Positions 24,036-36,190 of a stretch of DNA of 64,000 nt are shown here, in pieces (position 1 is the stretch's first letter; every line of letters starts with the position of its first letter). The stretch is from Eulemur rufifrons (lineage: Eukaryota > Chordata > Mammalia > Primates > Lemuridae), in contig NC_091010.1 in the NCBI RefSeq assembly GCF_041146395.1, positions 51,542,001 through 51,606,000 of the forward strand. Direction: 5' to 3'. The position numbers were made by a program, and so were the translations under genes. The notes under the pieces were generated by a model. The model saw only the letters and a program-made list of their open reading frames with translations. It had not been told where the DNA came from and searched no databases.

Positions 24036-24890
24036 CTTCGTTTCGTAATGCAAAGTGCCTGGGCCAATACTCTAGCACTTGGTCCATGCAGCCCAATTCT
24101 AATCATACCATGTTACTGAATAAGTATTTATTGATAGAGTGATTCTTGAGTCTGGCCTAGCTAATTTCTAGCACATCTGCTACCATGTTTCATGTCATAA
24201 GTAAAGAGTCCTTGGGGGAGTTCTCCTACCACTCATTATAAAACACCTTTATAATTTTAGGATTTGGGATTAAATCATCCCAAATCAAGACTAATAATAT
24301 AATGCTGTTGTCAGCAGCAGTTACATTTCACTGTCTTCGCTCTCGCCTTCCTTCTGAAATAAAATGTGGGTCATGACTGTCAATTTAAGCTGTGTCCAGA
24401 CGAAGGCAGTAGGTGCCAGAATTCGTTTCAAGGTAGAGGTGGCCTTTTGAGTGCCTGCAGGTATCATTCTATCATCCTATTACTCAATGAGGAAAACAGT
24501 AGAGATAAATTTTGTTACTTTTCATTTCTATATAGAGTTAAGTGCAGTGATTCTTTTGTACTTCCCAGAAATACAACAGCTTTGATTTGAACTCACTTTT
24601 TTTAAAGGGTCTGTATTTAGGAGTTTTTGATGGGTCATCTTATGTTCTCCATGGTGTGGATTAGGAAAACAGAAAGACAAGTATGGGATACTAAGCAAGA
24701 TGCCATCCTTGTTGGGAGAAGACGTTTTGGCATATTTGTCTTTTAAACTAGAGTGAAGTCCCTCCGGATTAAGCTCTCTGAAGGAGAGCTAATCTTTATT
24801 TCCTGAAGTATGTGTGTTGTTTGGCCTTGATGCACTTTCCCCCAAACACATCATCTCTGGTCAGCAACATTCTATTTTCGCTGTCCTTCA
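24036..24890. other. Unique DNA
   Basis: AT-rich intergenic sequence with no recognised gene or repeat. A CAG-type triplet patch ('gtcagcagcag') lies near 24310 but is too short to be a microsatellite. Confidence 0.4.
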
Positions 24891-24892
24891 AG

Positions 24893-25130
24893 ATGGCATG
24901 GTGGCTAAAACGCAGTCTCTGGGGTCAGACTGGCCTGGTTCAAATACTGTTTTACCAGCTAATAGCTGTGAGACATTAGGCAAACAACTTAGCCTCTCTG
25001 TGCCTGGGTTTCCTCATCTGAAACAAAGAGGATGGGAAGTAATAACTGCAACTGGGTCAGGGGGTTATTGAGAAGAATATAGAAGATATGTATATAAAAT
25101 CTTTTACATCATCTTCTACATAATAATTTC
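24893..25130 (+). repeat. MIR SINE, nearly full length, plus strand
   Basis: It begins with 'atggcatggtggctaaaacg' (tRNA-derived head) and continues 'ctctggggtcagactggcct', 'ggttcaaatactg', 'ccagctaatagctgtgagac', 'cctctctgtgcctgggtttc', 'ctcatctgaaa'. All MIR landmarks are in order, making this one of the better-preserved copies here. Confidence 0.85.
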
Positions 25131-25257
25131 TTAAGCGTTAGCTTGTATTGTTATGGTAGAAAATACATAAATAAAGTAGCTTAGAGTTTTGAGAAGCACT
25201 TGGTATATACTAGTAATTTTGCTAATCATGTAGGAAGATAAAATGTGAGTAAATGAG

Positions 25258-25718
25258 CGTCGGCTTTAACTTAACATCACCAGCTGCCTCAGCCCCAACA
25301 GGAGAGTCAGTTTGTCCTTTGAGGCTTTGAAGCAAGTCATGGACTTCTCCCCTTCAGCTATGAAAGTCCTAGATGATATCTTCCTCCAAAAGAAGCCTTT
25401 ACATCTCTGATGAATATCCGTTGTTTGGGTCATTCACTCGTCTGCTGTGAAGCTCATTCATCAATGATCTTAGCTAGATCTTCTAAATGACTTAATGCAG
25501 CTTCCACATCAGCACTTACTGCTTCACCTTACATTTTTATGTTACAGAGATGGCTTCTTTCTTTAAATATCACGAACCAACCTCTGCTAGCTTCAAACTT
25601 CTTCTGTAGCCTCCTCACCTCTCTCAGCCTTCAAAAACTTTCAGAGAGTTAGGGTCTTTCTTTGGATTAGGCTTTGGCTTAAGGAAATATTATGTCTGGC
25701 TTGCTTTTCCATCCAGAC
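25258..25718 (-). mobile_element. Tigger1-like transposon, inverted internal segment
   Basis: The plus strand reads as the reverse complement of the first half of a Tigger1 (pogo superfamily) transposase region: 'cggctttaacttaacatcac', 'gtcagtttgtcctttgaggc', 'gctatgaaagtcctagatga', 'tcttagctagatcttctaaa', 'ctctgctagcttcaaacttc', up to 'ccatccagaccac'. Its left end corresponds to the point where the sense segment at 25719 begins, so this is most simply an inversion inside one element. The left terminal repeat and the N-terminal DNA-binding part are not found. Confidence 0.75.
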
Positions 25719-27012
25719 CACAATAAGCTGATGCTCATTTACTGTTCTGAAAATCCTAGGGCCTTTAAGAAGTATGTTAAATCTACTCTGCCCATGCTCT
25801 ATAAATGGAGCAACAAAGCCTGGGTGACAGCATATTTGTTTACAGCATCATTTGCTGAATATTTTAAACCCACTGTTGAGACCTATTGCTTAGGAAAAAA
25901 ATTATTTCAAAATATTACTGCACATCGCTACACACCTAGTCACCCAAGAGCTCTGATGGGGATGAACAAAGAGATGAATGTTACTTCCATGCCTGCTAAC
26001 ACAGCATCCATTCTGCAGCCCATAGATAAAAGAATAATTTTGACTTAGTCTTATTATTTAAGAAATGCATTCCATAAGGCTGTAGCTGCCATAAACAGTT
26101 ATTCCTCTGATGGATCTGGGTACAGTAAATTGAAAATCTTCTGCAAAAGATTCACCATCCTAGATGCCATTAAGAACATTCATGATTCATGGGAAGAGAA
26201 CAAAATATCAACATGGACAGGAGTTTGGAAGACTCACCCTCCTCCAACTGGCATGAATGGCATGGAGGGGTTCAAGACTTCACTGGAGGAAGTAACTGCA
26301 GATGTGGTGGAAATAGCAAGAGAGCTAGAATTAGCACTGAAGCCTGAAGATGTGACTAAACGCTGCAATCTCATGATAAAACTTTAATGAATGAGTAGTT
26401 GCTTCTTATGGATAAGCAAAGAAACTGTTTTCTTGAGATGCAATCTACTCCTAGTGAAGATACTGTGAACATCGTTGAATCTACAAGAAATAATTTAGAA
26501 TATTACATAAACTTAGTTGATAAAGCAGTGACAGTATTTGTGAGGATTAACTTTAATTTAGAAAAAAGTTCCACTGTGGGTAAAATGCTATCAAACAGCA
26601 TCACATGCTACAGAGGAGTCTTTCATGAAAAGAAGAATCAATCTATGCCACAAATGTTACTGTTTTCTTGGTTTAGGAAATTGCCACAGCCACCCAAATT
26701 TTCAGTAACCACCATCCCTCCTGATCAGTCAGCAGCAATCAACATAAAGGGAAGACTCTCCACCAGCAAAAAGGTTATAAATAGATGAAGGCTCAGATGG
26801 TGTTAGCATTTTTTAGCAACAAAGTATTTTTAATTAAGTATGTACAGTTTATAGGTATAATGCTATCACACACGTAGACTACAGTATATTATAAAATAAC
26901 ATTTATATGATGTACTGGAAAAGCAAAACATTTGTGTGACTTGCTTTATTGCAAGATACCCTTTATTGGCGTGGTCTGAAAATGAACCCACAATACCTTC
27001 AAGGTATGCCTG
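25719..27012 (+). pseudogene. Tigger1-like transposase 3' half with right terminal repeat
   Basis: Sense-strand remnant of a pogo/Tigger DDE transposase. The frame opens at about 25719 and contains 'KSTLPMLYKW', 'PSHPRALMGMNKEMNV' and 'MPANTASILQP'. The usual aspartate-asparagine pair before the 'HPRAL' motif has decayed, so the active site is lost. A stop at 26046, apparently from a small deletion, interrupts the frame. It resumes in phase through 26387, then shifts frame to 26399-26788. The 3' noncoding part ends in the Tigger terminal repeat 'ccttcaaggtatgcctg', followed by the TA target dinucleotide at 27013-27014. Related human elements also encode CENP-B/JRK-type proteins, but this copy is dead. 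Confidence 0.85.
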
Positions 27013-27014
27013 TA

Positions 27015-27650
27015 TTCCAACAAGGTAACTCACCTTACATTCAGGGCTCTGCTCATCTGTGTATCTGACATTGATTGTTGGGAATAAAATTATCAGCATG
27101 TATTAAGCGAATAGTGAGAAATTCAAAATGTTGGCGTAGTTCACACAATATGGTACTTTTTCTTTGTTTTCATTAGTCCTGTTTTATTAATAACGGTCTC
27201 TATAGAAAGAATCTTAATCTTCATGGTGTTGTCCTCTGCTAGAAAGTTCAATTCCAACTATCGATTAGTTGCAATATTTATGTTCACGTTTGTCTCAATA
27301 CAGCACTGAGGCATTATTCTCACGACGGCGTTACTCGAGGCTCAGCTGCCAGTCACCCACATGGATTAGACCACTCAGTGCCGAGGCAGTCTGGGAGATG
27401 AAGTGCTTGCTTGGAGCAGCTGCTACTGTGCTCGGCTGAGGCCAACACTCATTTTCCACTTTACGATACATCCATCCTCCGCATCGTCAGACTCAAAGTC
27501 TTTATATTAAAGTTGAACTACACACTGGAGATATATTTCCTATGTCTCCCTCCGCATCCCACAATCTGTGTATCTGCCTGTTCCTATATCCTGGATCTCT
27601 GGGCTGCATGTCTGCCCACTGTTCCTTTGACTAGGAACGTGAAGAAATCT
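27015..27650. other. Unique DNA
   Basis: No gene or repeat recognised. The 118-codon plus-strand frame beginning at 27411 runs into the neighbouring LTR and has no domain. Confidence 0.4.
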
Positions 27651-27654
27651 GGAA

Positions 27655-27920
27655 ATGGCTCCTATGGCCGGCTGACTAGTGGCCCCCAAGAAGTCCACCT
27701 CCTAATCTCTGGAGCCTGCGATGTCACCTTACATGACAAAAGGGACATGACACGCAGATGCAATTAAGTTAAAAGTCTTGAGACAGGGAGATTATTCTGG
27801 ATTATTTTAGTGGCCCTAGTGTAATCAGACATCCTCATAAGAGGTAGACAGAAGATTTGATTATTTTAACCACTAGTTTTGCAATAATTTTTGCAGCAGC
27901 AGTGGGAAACTAGTACAGTT
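27655..27920 (+). mobile_element. MLT1-type LTR (ERVL-MaLR), internally deleted
   Basis: The order 'cctgcgatgtcaccttacat', 'agatgcaattaagttaaaag', 'cttgagacagggagattatt', 'ctggattattttagtggccc', 'tcctcataagaggtagac' is that of MLT1-family LTRs. The 3' part is shortened, but the terminal 'ggaaactagtaca' is kept. Solo LTR of a nonautonomous class III retroelement. Confidence 0.75.
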
Positions 27921-28034
27921 CCTTTGTGGAACCGTCCCTCCCGTTCTACCCCTATGCAGTTCCAAGCTGCCAGAAAAATATATTTATGGTTAATTTCCAT
28001 CTGCTACCAATACCACATCTTTTTTTTTTCTCTA
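27921..28034. other. Unique DNA
   Basis: Short spacer between the LTR and the next MIR fragment. Nothing recognised. Confidence 0.4.
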
Positions 28035-28150
28035 CTTTATCATATTCTGTTTTACAGCTGAGGAAACTGAGCTTTGGAAATCCAAGGCATTGTTCTCAAA
28101 GAGTCTTTGTTAGAAAGTGACAGAGCATGCGGTAGAATCCCTCTCTCTAG
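28035..28150 (-). repeat. MIR fragment, minus strand
   Basis: 'ctgttttacagctgaggaaa' with 'ctgagctttggaaatccaag' is the antisense MIR core ('attttacagatgaggaaactgaggc'), followed by a decayed 'gaaagtgacagagc' block. Confidence 0.55.
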
Positions 28151-28650
28151 GTTTCCACAGCTGATGTCTTTGCTATGCGCTAAGCCCTTTCCCTGAATTG
28201 GAGCTTCCTTTTCTCCCTTTGTGATGAGCAGAAGGCAAGAGGTCCCTCTTCTTTTGAGTGTGTATTTTACTGCATAAAATATTAACATACCATGACACTA
28301 ATAAGGATGAGCTGTTGACTTAGAAATGCTTGGAGTGGAGACTTTCTGGAACCTTTTAGTGCTCTACTCCCTATTGATTCTTGTGGATGAAAATAGAATC
28401 AGAGAGACAGAAATATCATCTCAAAACATCTTTCACCATAGGTCCCTGGGAACTGGATCAGTAAAAGAATCTTTCATGAGCTTTGGCTTGGTGGCATATT
28501 TTTGATAATCTTTATGGGGCACTTTCTTATTAAGTGGACTTGTTTTTCTCTTTCTAGGCTTTCTGTTTCCATTTTAGGTAGAGTTATCTTTCCTATTCTG
28601 CCTCCTACATATCCAGCCCAAAGTAATGTTGCTATGAATCTAATATTGGT
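28151..28650. other. Unique DNA
   Basis: No gene or repeat recognised. Confidence 0.4.
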
Positions 28651-28654
28651 ATTG

Positions 28655-28870
28655 ATGATGAAGATGATGACTTCTGGAATTTATTAAATGCTTATCTTGT
28701 GCTAGATCCAGTGCTAAGTGTTCTTGCATGAACATTTTATCCTAATCCTTACAGTAACTCTGTGACTTAGGTACTTTTATGACTGTTCAGGATTCTGAAA
28801 CTCAGAGAGGTCAAGTTACTTGCCCAAGGTCAGAATGCTAATAAGTGGTAAAAGCAATAGTTGATCAAAA
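28655..28870 (-). repeat. MIR SINE, minus strand
   Basis: 'gatccagtgctaagtgttct', 'ttatcctaatccttacagta', 'ctctgtgacttaggtac', 'gaaactcagagaggtcaagt', 'tacttgcccaaggtcagaat' and 'gctaataagtgg' reproduce the full antisense MIR order. Confidence 0.8.
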
Positions 28871-30625
28871 TCTATCTCATTTTAAAACTCATGCACGTTC
28901 TTTATATGACAACCATTCTCCGTCTCACCCACCTCTAGAAAATCTTCCTTCCTAGCCATTCTGTTGCTTCTTAAAACTCATGTGGCTCTTTGGATATGCA
29001 GAAACTCCTCAATCTGTCACACCCTTTAGGGAGGGTCAGGCACCCCAACATTTTATTCCCCATTCTTCCTGGCCCCAAGTCCACCAGCACTTCCATTTCC
29101 TCAGGGCAGCTGGCCTAGGGCAGCCGTTCAAAAGAAGAAAGATCTGATCCCTCTCAACCCCACCTGTGTGTGAGTTTTGCCTGAAGAACTGTAAAGAGTC
29201 AGGTTTGACAGCCGTAGGGAGGGGGAGTGAGTGAGTTTAATGTGAATAGAGTAGTGACTCTATTCTCATCTATTTTTAAAAATTCTCTCTCTTTTGTTTT
29301 ATAATCTCTCAGAGCCTTTCACCAAATAGTCCATATTTTAACAGGGCAATCTACTCTCACTGGACTAAACAAAATATTGTTAATAACAGTGGCTTGATGA
29401 TTGATGCTTAGAAACAGCATCTATTCCTCTTAGAAAATTGACCCAGTCTCAGGGGTTCCCAGAAATGTGATAGGGAAAAATGCAAAAGAGCCCTGGTGAG
29501 GATTTTTCTCCAATGAAGAGATGAAGGGCAAGGTCATGGCTCAATCTTGCTTGTTCACTGAGGGGGTCTTAAAGACCCCATTGTCCTCTCTACTATATAA
29601 TCACGCCCCATATTCACTTTCCAGGACTGTGAGTGGAAGATGAGAAATAAAATGCTCCCATTTTTTCCATTGGCTATTACTTTAGTAATGGCATTGACAA
29701 AGGTGGCATTAGAAAGAACTGGGAAAAAAATCATTACTCTTGGAGCCATAAGAAATGAAGATTCGAAACGATATGGTAGGTAATAGATTATAATATGTAG
29801 TATGATTGTGGGCTTAGATTGGACGCATTTGGCTTAGTAATGGTTTTTCAGTAGGGATCCTGTGCTAGTTGAATAGAAGCAGCACCTCTGGACCAGAGTG
29901 AGACTGGGGGCTTTGTACACACAGAGCCCCAACATGGGGCCTGCAGCAGTATCTCACCAGAAACAATAACTTCTTCACAGATCTGCTCTGAAAAGCCCAG
30001 CTAAGAACGCTTTCTGTGCTTGCAAGAATCTCAGAGGACAGGGAAGAAAGACAATGCCGGATGAAGACAAGGTGAACAAATGAAATCCGTCTAGCTCGAG
30101 TGAGCACGCTGTTCAAAAGCTATTTCAGGAATCTGAAAGCAACTGCTCTCTGGATTGCTCTGTTCACACTGAGACTACAGCTGATGCATTATGTTTCTGC
30201 TAAAATCTAAGTTTACCAGGCCAGGAGCTTAAATAAGCGAAACGTTGCCATTCTTACCCCAGAGAGGAAGGGATTTAAAATGGCTGCTACTGCTTAGCCA
30301 AAAGCGTAAATTCCAAAGCTTTCCCTTTATATATGGAATTGTTATTGCCTCTCTATGGCTTAAGTTATAATTACCTTTATCTTGAATTCCAAGGGTAGGG
30401 GAGTGGGGGACGTAGGGAGATATGAAATTCCTCTACTTTTTGTTTTACTTTTTTTTATTTAAAACAAGGGTCATTATTGATTATACATTTTTATGTCACT
30501 ATTTTCTTCTGGGATTAAATGATAGGAATTTTTTCATGGTCTCTACCATTACAGACTAGTAGCAAGAACTTTAGTCAAAGAATCAAGAGCCCCAGGTTTG
30601 GTTTTCAATTCTACTTCTAATATTC
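28871..30625. other. Unique DNA, possible conserved patch at 30130-30370
   Basis: No gene recognised. The stretch 30130-30370 is complex and repeat-free with 'ttataattacc' and similar AT cores, and may be a conserved noncoding element. The rest is ordinary intergenic sequence. Confidence 0.4.
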
Positions 30626-30629
30626 AGTT

Positions 30630-31285
30630 ACTCAGGCCCCAAATCTCAACATTACCCTTCATGCCTCTTTCTCTAATGTTTCTCATCCCTTCCTTCAGCA
30701 AATCCAAACACGTCTCACCATCTCTACCATTATCCACCAAAGTTCATGTTATCATCGTAACTGCCACAGCTGCCAAAATGTTCTTTTTAAAACAAAAATC
30801 AAATCAGATCACTGCCTTGCTTCAAACTCTCTGATGGTTTTCCAATCCACTGTGAACATTCTCCAAAGCTCTTACCACATGCTAAAAGACAGGGTACTTG
30901 GCTAACTCTTCTGCCTGGTTTCCTAACAGTTCTTCTTTCCCTCCCTCGCAGGGCTCTGCCCATGCTGACCCTCTTGCCCACCCACAGGCGTGTCTCAGTC
31001 TGGAGCCTTCCACGTCAGTGACTCCCCTGGCTGTCCCTCCTGGGTTCAGTCTCCTCACCACCCTCTCTCCAAGGGCTGTCCCCCAACACTCTCCATCTCT
31101 TACCCTGCTTTATTTTCGGTCACTACTCTCTGCCTGGCACTATCTTTTTTATTTTACTTTTTATTGCCGTTCTTCCTTGTTAGCGTGAAAGTCCCGTCAA
31201 AGACTGGGTTTGGTTTGTTGTTTTGTTGCTCTTGTTTACCGCACAGCCACCCTGGCAGATAGCAGGCCCTGGATGAGTAAAGGAA
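30630..31285 (+). repeat. L2 LINE 3' region, plus strand
   Basis: In order: 'ttttaaaacaaaaatcaaat' with 'cagatcactgccttgcttca', 'ttctgcctggtttcctaa', 'taccctgctttattttcggt', 'aaagtcccgtcaaagactgg', and the terminal 'ggcagatagcaggccctgg' with 'atgagtaaa'. These match the L2 ORF2 end and 3'UTR. It is non-coding through many substitutions, and the open frames inside (78-96 codons) are remnants. Confidence 0.75.
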
Positions 31286-31575
31286 CCGTGTCACCTCACT
31301 TTATTTGGTCTCAGTTATTTAATTTTACAATGAGGGCCTTAGAGTTTAGAGTTTCTAAGGGGACTTTGTGATTCGCTGTTCTGGAATTCTACAACTTTCT
31401 TCTACCTGTGATACATGGATGATAAAACAGTAGCAGATGCAGATAATTAAAAAGAAAAGAAAACCCATAAAATCCTATTTCCCAGAGATGGGTGTGATTA
31501 ATGGTTTAGTGTACATCCCTCCATGCTTGTCTCTGTGTGTGTATTGGGATCCAGCGTTGCTGAGGGATGAAGTGT
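31286..31575. other. Unique DNA
   Basis: Nothing recognised. Confidence 0.4.
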
Positions 31576-31579
31576 GTAC

Positions 31580-31790
31580 TGAAGAGCCAGAAGGCTTGTT
31601 TTTGACTCCCAGCTTTGGCATCTTACATGTATGACTGTGGGTGAACGACTTACCTTCTTTGTGCCTGTTTTCTTATCTGGAAAATGGGAGATGATAATCA
31701 CCTTGATCTTATTGGGTTATTTTGAGAAGTGAGTTAGCACATGTAAAGAACGTAGAACATTGAGTAGCACATTTTAAGGACTGAAAATAT
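31580..31790 (+). repeat. MIR SINE, plus strand
   Basis: 'gaagagccagaaggcttgtt' (decayed head), 'ctcccagctttggcatctta', 'gactgtgggtgaacgactta', 'cttatctggaaaatgggaga' and 'gagttagcacatgtaaagaa' follow the MIR order to the 3' end. Confidence 0.75.
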
Positions 31791-32235
31791 TAGCACTGCG
31801 TTTATTCACATGTGTCAATAGATGCTATCATGTTCTCTGGCCACCTCGAAACTCACCTGCTCCTGTGTATCCTTTCACCTCCTCTTGTGGACCCTCCCTC
31901 CTCCAAGTCTCGATGATCTGATCTGTATGCAGACTTGCTCCATCTGGCTCACAGTGGTAAGTTGAATGTCATGAAACATCCACTGGGATTAACCAATCAA
32001 TCAGAAATATTGATCAAACTCCTACTTGGTCTAGACACTGTCGGTAGATATCCAACGAAGTGCAAATGCTGGTAGTTTTCCTCCAGGTACTTAAACACTA
32101 GCTGGGGATATGTAACACACACATGGACAGATAACAATACCAGGGAGTGAATCAAATGCAACGTGTTGGCACAATTAGTAAATATGAAAGGAACTCTGCA
32201 GAGAGAGGCTTGTGCTCATGCTCCTTGGCTTGATC
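31791..32235. other. Unique DNA
   Basis: No gene or confident repeat. L2-like composition from 31850 onward may be a worn upstream part of the L2 that follows. Confidence 0.4.
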
Positions 32236-32239
32236 CTGG

Positions 32240-32695
32240 CTTTCACGGCTCTGTGCAAACCTCTCCCCTTACCTCTTCCATCCCACCTCTCTCCATCTTC
32301 CTCCCTTGCAACTTCCTTGCATGCCACAACTCAGCCATATCAGACTCCTTCCTGTCCATCAAATGCTCCATAACTCTCTTTTATATCCAAGTCTTTGCAC
32401 ATGCTTTTTCTTCTGCACAGAACATTATCCTCCCATCTTTTCTACACCCAGATAACACCAATTCAACTTTCAGGAATCAGTTTAAATAACATTTTCTCTG
32501 AGAAGCTGCCTCTGCTGTCTGGTTTGGAATCTTTCCTATCTACTGTCTTGGCATACATTCTCTCTTTGTAACTATCTGTTGTCTTAGTGGACTTCCATGT
32601 GGGAAGTTCACTGAACCTTTAGTTGTCTTTTGCATCACCAGCATGAAGTCTTTCATGAAATGTGGGTTAAATATGAATCTGCTGAATAAATGACT
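32240..32695 (+). repeat. L2 LINE 3' end, plus strand
   Basis: 'catatcagactccttcctgt', 'aagtctttgcacatgctttt', 'tcttctgcacagaacattat', 'ataacaccaattcaactttc', 'ctgagaagctgcctctgct' and the end 'aaatatgaatctgctgaata' match the L2 ORF2 C-terminal coding region and 3'UTR in order. Confidence 0.75.
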
Positions 32696-33675
32696 AGATT
32701 GGCTACTTTTTGAAAGAGTTTTTTATTTTAGTTCAGAAACATCTTTTAAGATACATAATAAAAAAAATATTCTTCCACAGAAATCACAAAGCTATTTCTA
32801 GCAGCCAGCAAATCATTGATTAAAAGACAGCCTCAGTGCTTGGGACTGACATAAGGACCTTCATTCTCTAATTTGTCATCTCTGTGAATTTCTTTGCCTA
32901 AGGCTACCACACTGTCTTCACAATATTCCAGCCATTCTAGAGAGAGTACTCACATTCTTATGTAACTCATTATGGACTAGTCAGACCCATCTGGGGCCCC
33001 ATCTTGTCATGCCTCTGTGGATGTATAGATAACCTACCTGCTGCCATTTTGGTAGAGCTACTTGGAGAACTGGAATGTGTCTGTTTCTTTCCTCATCCCC
33101 AACGTATATTTCATGAAGGGGAAGCATGTACAGAAGTGACGTGAGCTTACTGCCACTCCATTTGGTCTGCCTTTTTCCTATGGGCTCTACCACCCAGGAT
33201 CTGAGTCCTGTTCTGTTCTCCCTTAAAATGTTTTCCAATAAAGATCTTGAAATAACTTAGCTCTGGCATAGCTACCATTTCCATTGTGCAATTTCTCTCT
33301 CCACCATGTTCTCTGAATCATGTCCTTCTAAGTTTGCATGTCTGTCTGAGGACCAGGCTGGATTTACCACATCTTTGTTTGGTCTCAATCTCTGATTATT
33401 GGATCAATCTCAGAGGCTGTCACTTCTGCACTATTCTAACTTACATTATATATAATTTTCTCACAGATTCCCCACCCTGGGCTTTCAGAGTTCTGTGTCT
33501 TGCTATATAGTGACTTCTAATCCTTTTTGAGAGGAACAAACTCCACCATAACTAGAAAATAGAACATATTTTCTATTTCCTCAGTGGCTCCCAAATCATA
33601 GAGGACAAAACTGGACATACAGAGGTCACTCCAACTGTGTGTGTATGTGTTTTAGCAGTAGGTTAAGGAATGTGG
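32696..33675. other. Unique DNA
   Basis: No gene or repeat recognised. Open frames near 32981-33238 and 33286-33510 show no domain. Confidence 0.4.
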
Positions 33676-33679
33676 AAAG

Positions 33680-34105
33680 ATATATCTTAGTCAGTTCAGA
33701 CTGCTATAACAAATTACCATAGACCGGGTGGCTTAAACAACAAAGCATTTTTTTTTTTTTTCTTACAGTTCTAGAGGCTGGGAAATTCAAGATTAAGGTG
33801 CCAAAAGGTCCAATGTCTTGTGAAATCCTGATTCTTCATTTGTGGATGGCTGTCTTCTTGTTACATCTTCATGTGGTATATATAGAGTGGGGGGTGGGCA
33901 GAGAGAGAGAGAGAGAGAGAAAGATCCTGTGCCTCGTTCTCTATTTATAAGAGCATGAATTACACTCATGTAGGCTCAAGCCTCATGACCTAATTGAACT
34001 GTAATTACCTCCCCAAATCCCCACCTCCAAATATCGTCATATGGGGGTTAGGATTTCAATCTATGAATTTGAAGGACACAAACATTCAGTCCATAATAGA
34101 TGACA
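33680..34105 (-). mobile_element. MLT1-type LTR (ERVL-MaLR), minus strand
   Basis: Read on the minus strand it begins near 'tctattatggactg', continues with 'aatcctaacccccatatgac' and 'gaggtaattacagttcaatt', and ends with the 'gccacccggtctatggtaat' region and 'ttgttatagcagtctgaact'. This is the classic MaLR LTR order. A GA microsatellite (33900-33920) and a T-run have expanded inside it. Confidence 0.85.
33900..33920. repeat. (GA)n microsatellite inside the MLT1 LTR
   Basis: About ten GA units, contained in the U3-like part of the minus-strand LTR. Confidence 0.9.
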
Positions 34106-35040
34106 AACATAAATAATGTGTCGAGAGCCTATTCTACCCAGTTCAATGTTCTTTGATGTCCAAATAATTCATTATACTAGGGCAACTTTGCCAGCTATTA
34201 AGAATTCTCCTCTTTCTGAAAATGCTGCAAGAGATAAAAGATACTCTCTTCTTTCAAGCTTTTGCAGCCAGGTCTCGATTTTGTGTGGCAGGTACATCTT
34301 TGATAAGAGGCTATTTGGTCTGTGGGGCCAGTGCTGCCTTCCCACATGCCAATTACTGCCAACCTTGTGTAGACACCTGTGAGAGCCATGCTTGATGCTG
34401 ATACACACAGACACCTCACAGAGGCCTCCAGTCTAACACCTGGAAAATGATTACTAGGTTCAGATGGACCCCAGAGACAAAGATGATTCTGTTTAATTTG
34501 AAGACTTTTGAAATGGTGCTTAGGGAACTATAGACTGCTAATGGAAAAAGTGTATTTGTTAATATTTAATTTTCTTAAGCTGTGGCACCTTATTAAGAGC
34601 TCCCTTTTGTCAAATATGCTGAGTTGTTTGGAAATAGCCAAGTGTTCTTGCACTGATGACCTTTGTACATTAAGTGTTCCTGGTGCTGGGATTTCATTGC
34701 AAATCCATAATATTTAACTTCAGTTGCATGTTTTGTACCTAAAGTCTCTCAAATTACCCATGACGCTTACTCTTGAGGCTTTAGATCTGCTGCTTCTACC
34801 CTGACCTATCCAAAGACCTCATCCCCTGGTTTTCTAGTTCCTTAAGGATATATTTAGTAAGTATCCATTAGGAGTTAAGCATTGTGATTATTGGAAGAGA
34901 CCGAGATGAATAGGACACAGTCCCAAAATAGAGGTCAAATAACCTGAATATCTATAATTTAATCTCGCTCAAAATATATCCTCTCAGCCTTCCCTTCCAA
35001 CTAAGAGAAAGAAATAATCATTTCTTCTTTTTTTCATTAA
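34106..35040. other. Unique DNA
   Basis: No gene or repeat recognised. Antisense-overlapping frames at 34116-34419 are mutually exclusive and have no domain. Confidence 0.4.
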
Positions 35041-35044
35041 ATAT

Positions 35045-35240
35045 ATAAACAAGGAATTATTTTATTCAGACAGTGTCCTAGGTCTTTGGGATGCAAAAAG
35101 GAAGAGAGGCAAATGTCCTGTTTTTAGGAGATCAAATTCTAATGGTAACAGGAAAAGCTCTATTAAAAAGCAAATATATGAATAAGATAATTTTAGGGAA
35201 TGATGAGTACTATGAAAAAAAATGAAGTATATTAGAGGAG
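35045..35240 (-). repeat. L2 fragment, minus strand
   Basis: 'agtgtcctaggtctttggga', 'gatcaaattctaatggtaac' and 'gggaatgatgagtactatga' match the antisense L2 3'UTR order (tail, gene-end, 'ataagtgctatgaaga'). Confidence 0.55.
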
Positions 35241-36190
35241 AGAGAGAAAGAGAAAGAGAATATATAGGATGCAAGTAAAGGGGTTGGCTTTTGCTCAGAA
35301 CAGGGGTATTTATTTCATTGAAACTAGAGGAAAGGCAGAGATTTAGAAGTAGAAGCAGGTAGGTGACAGACTAGACGGTAGGAACTGGAGGAAGATTTTG
35401 TGTGTTTCTATTTTTCAAATGAAATTCGAGACTACATCATCACCGGAGATTAAGGAAGGAAAAAGGGTAAAGTATGTTTAAGGAGATAAGTGTGAAATAA
35501 TCATTGCAGAAAGCAGAAACATGAACATATTATTGAAGAGAGATTGGATGACATGAAGAGCCTATTTTAAAATTTGACATCATAAATCAAAAGTGGGGCC
35601 ATCAGGATTTTACTAATATTTGGTAGTATTATAAGTGAATAGAATAGAAAAAGTAGAGGTCCAAGGAGTTACAGTTGTTTGCAAGACAGAAAGAGAACTA
35701 TTACTGACTATGATATACAAGTCAAATTACAGGATTTAGAAATAAGTGAGTGGAGAGTACATGGGAGTAATCAGTGTTGAATGGCAGTTTTCCACTAGAC
35801 GTGATTTTGTTCCTGTTATAATGTGACTACAGAATTTAAATTGAGTGAGAAGGAAAATAAGGAAGTGAGGGGAATGATAGACTCAAGAGAAGGGACAGTG
35901 GACAAATAGGTGTGGTTGAAGAATTGTTGGATTGGACACACTAGAGAAAGTGAAGCCCTTAAGGCAAAGTCTTCTACTCATGTCCTTGATTTGATCTCAT
36001 AACCAGCTCACCTGGAATATTCCATCAATTAAATATTCCCTCAACTGAACATTTAATGTTTCCTTTCTAATGTTTACTTCACCTACATCTGCAAACCTTA
36101 CCTAATTGCACAATAAGAGATTCATCTTTGATCTTCTTGTTCTCTCAAACTTCCAAGTCTCTCTTTTCACTCTGCACCAAAGTTCTTACC
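35241..36190. other. Purine-rich unassigned DNA
   Basis: Purine-rich plus strand resembling a decayed LINE-like repeat, but I cannot assign it. No open frame of note. Confidence 0.35.

Noticed and set aside
24300..24320. CAG-repeat tract
   Set aside because: Only two to three triplets; too short to call a microsatellite.
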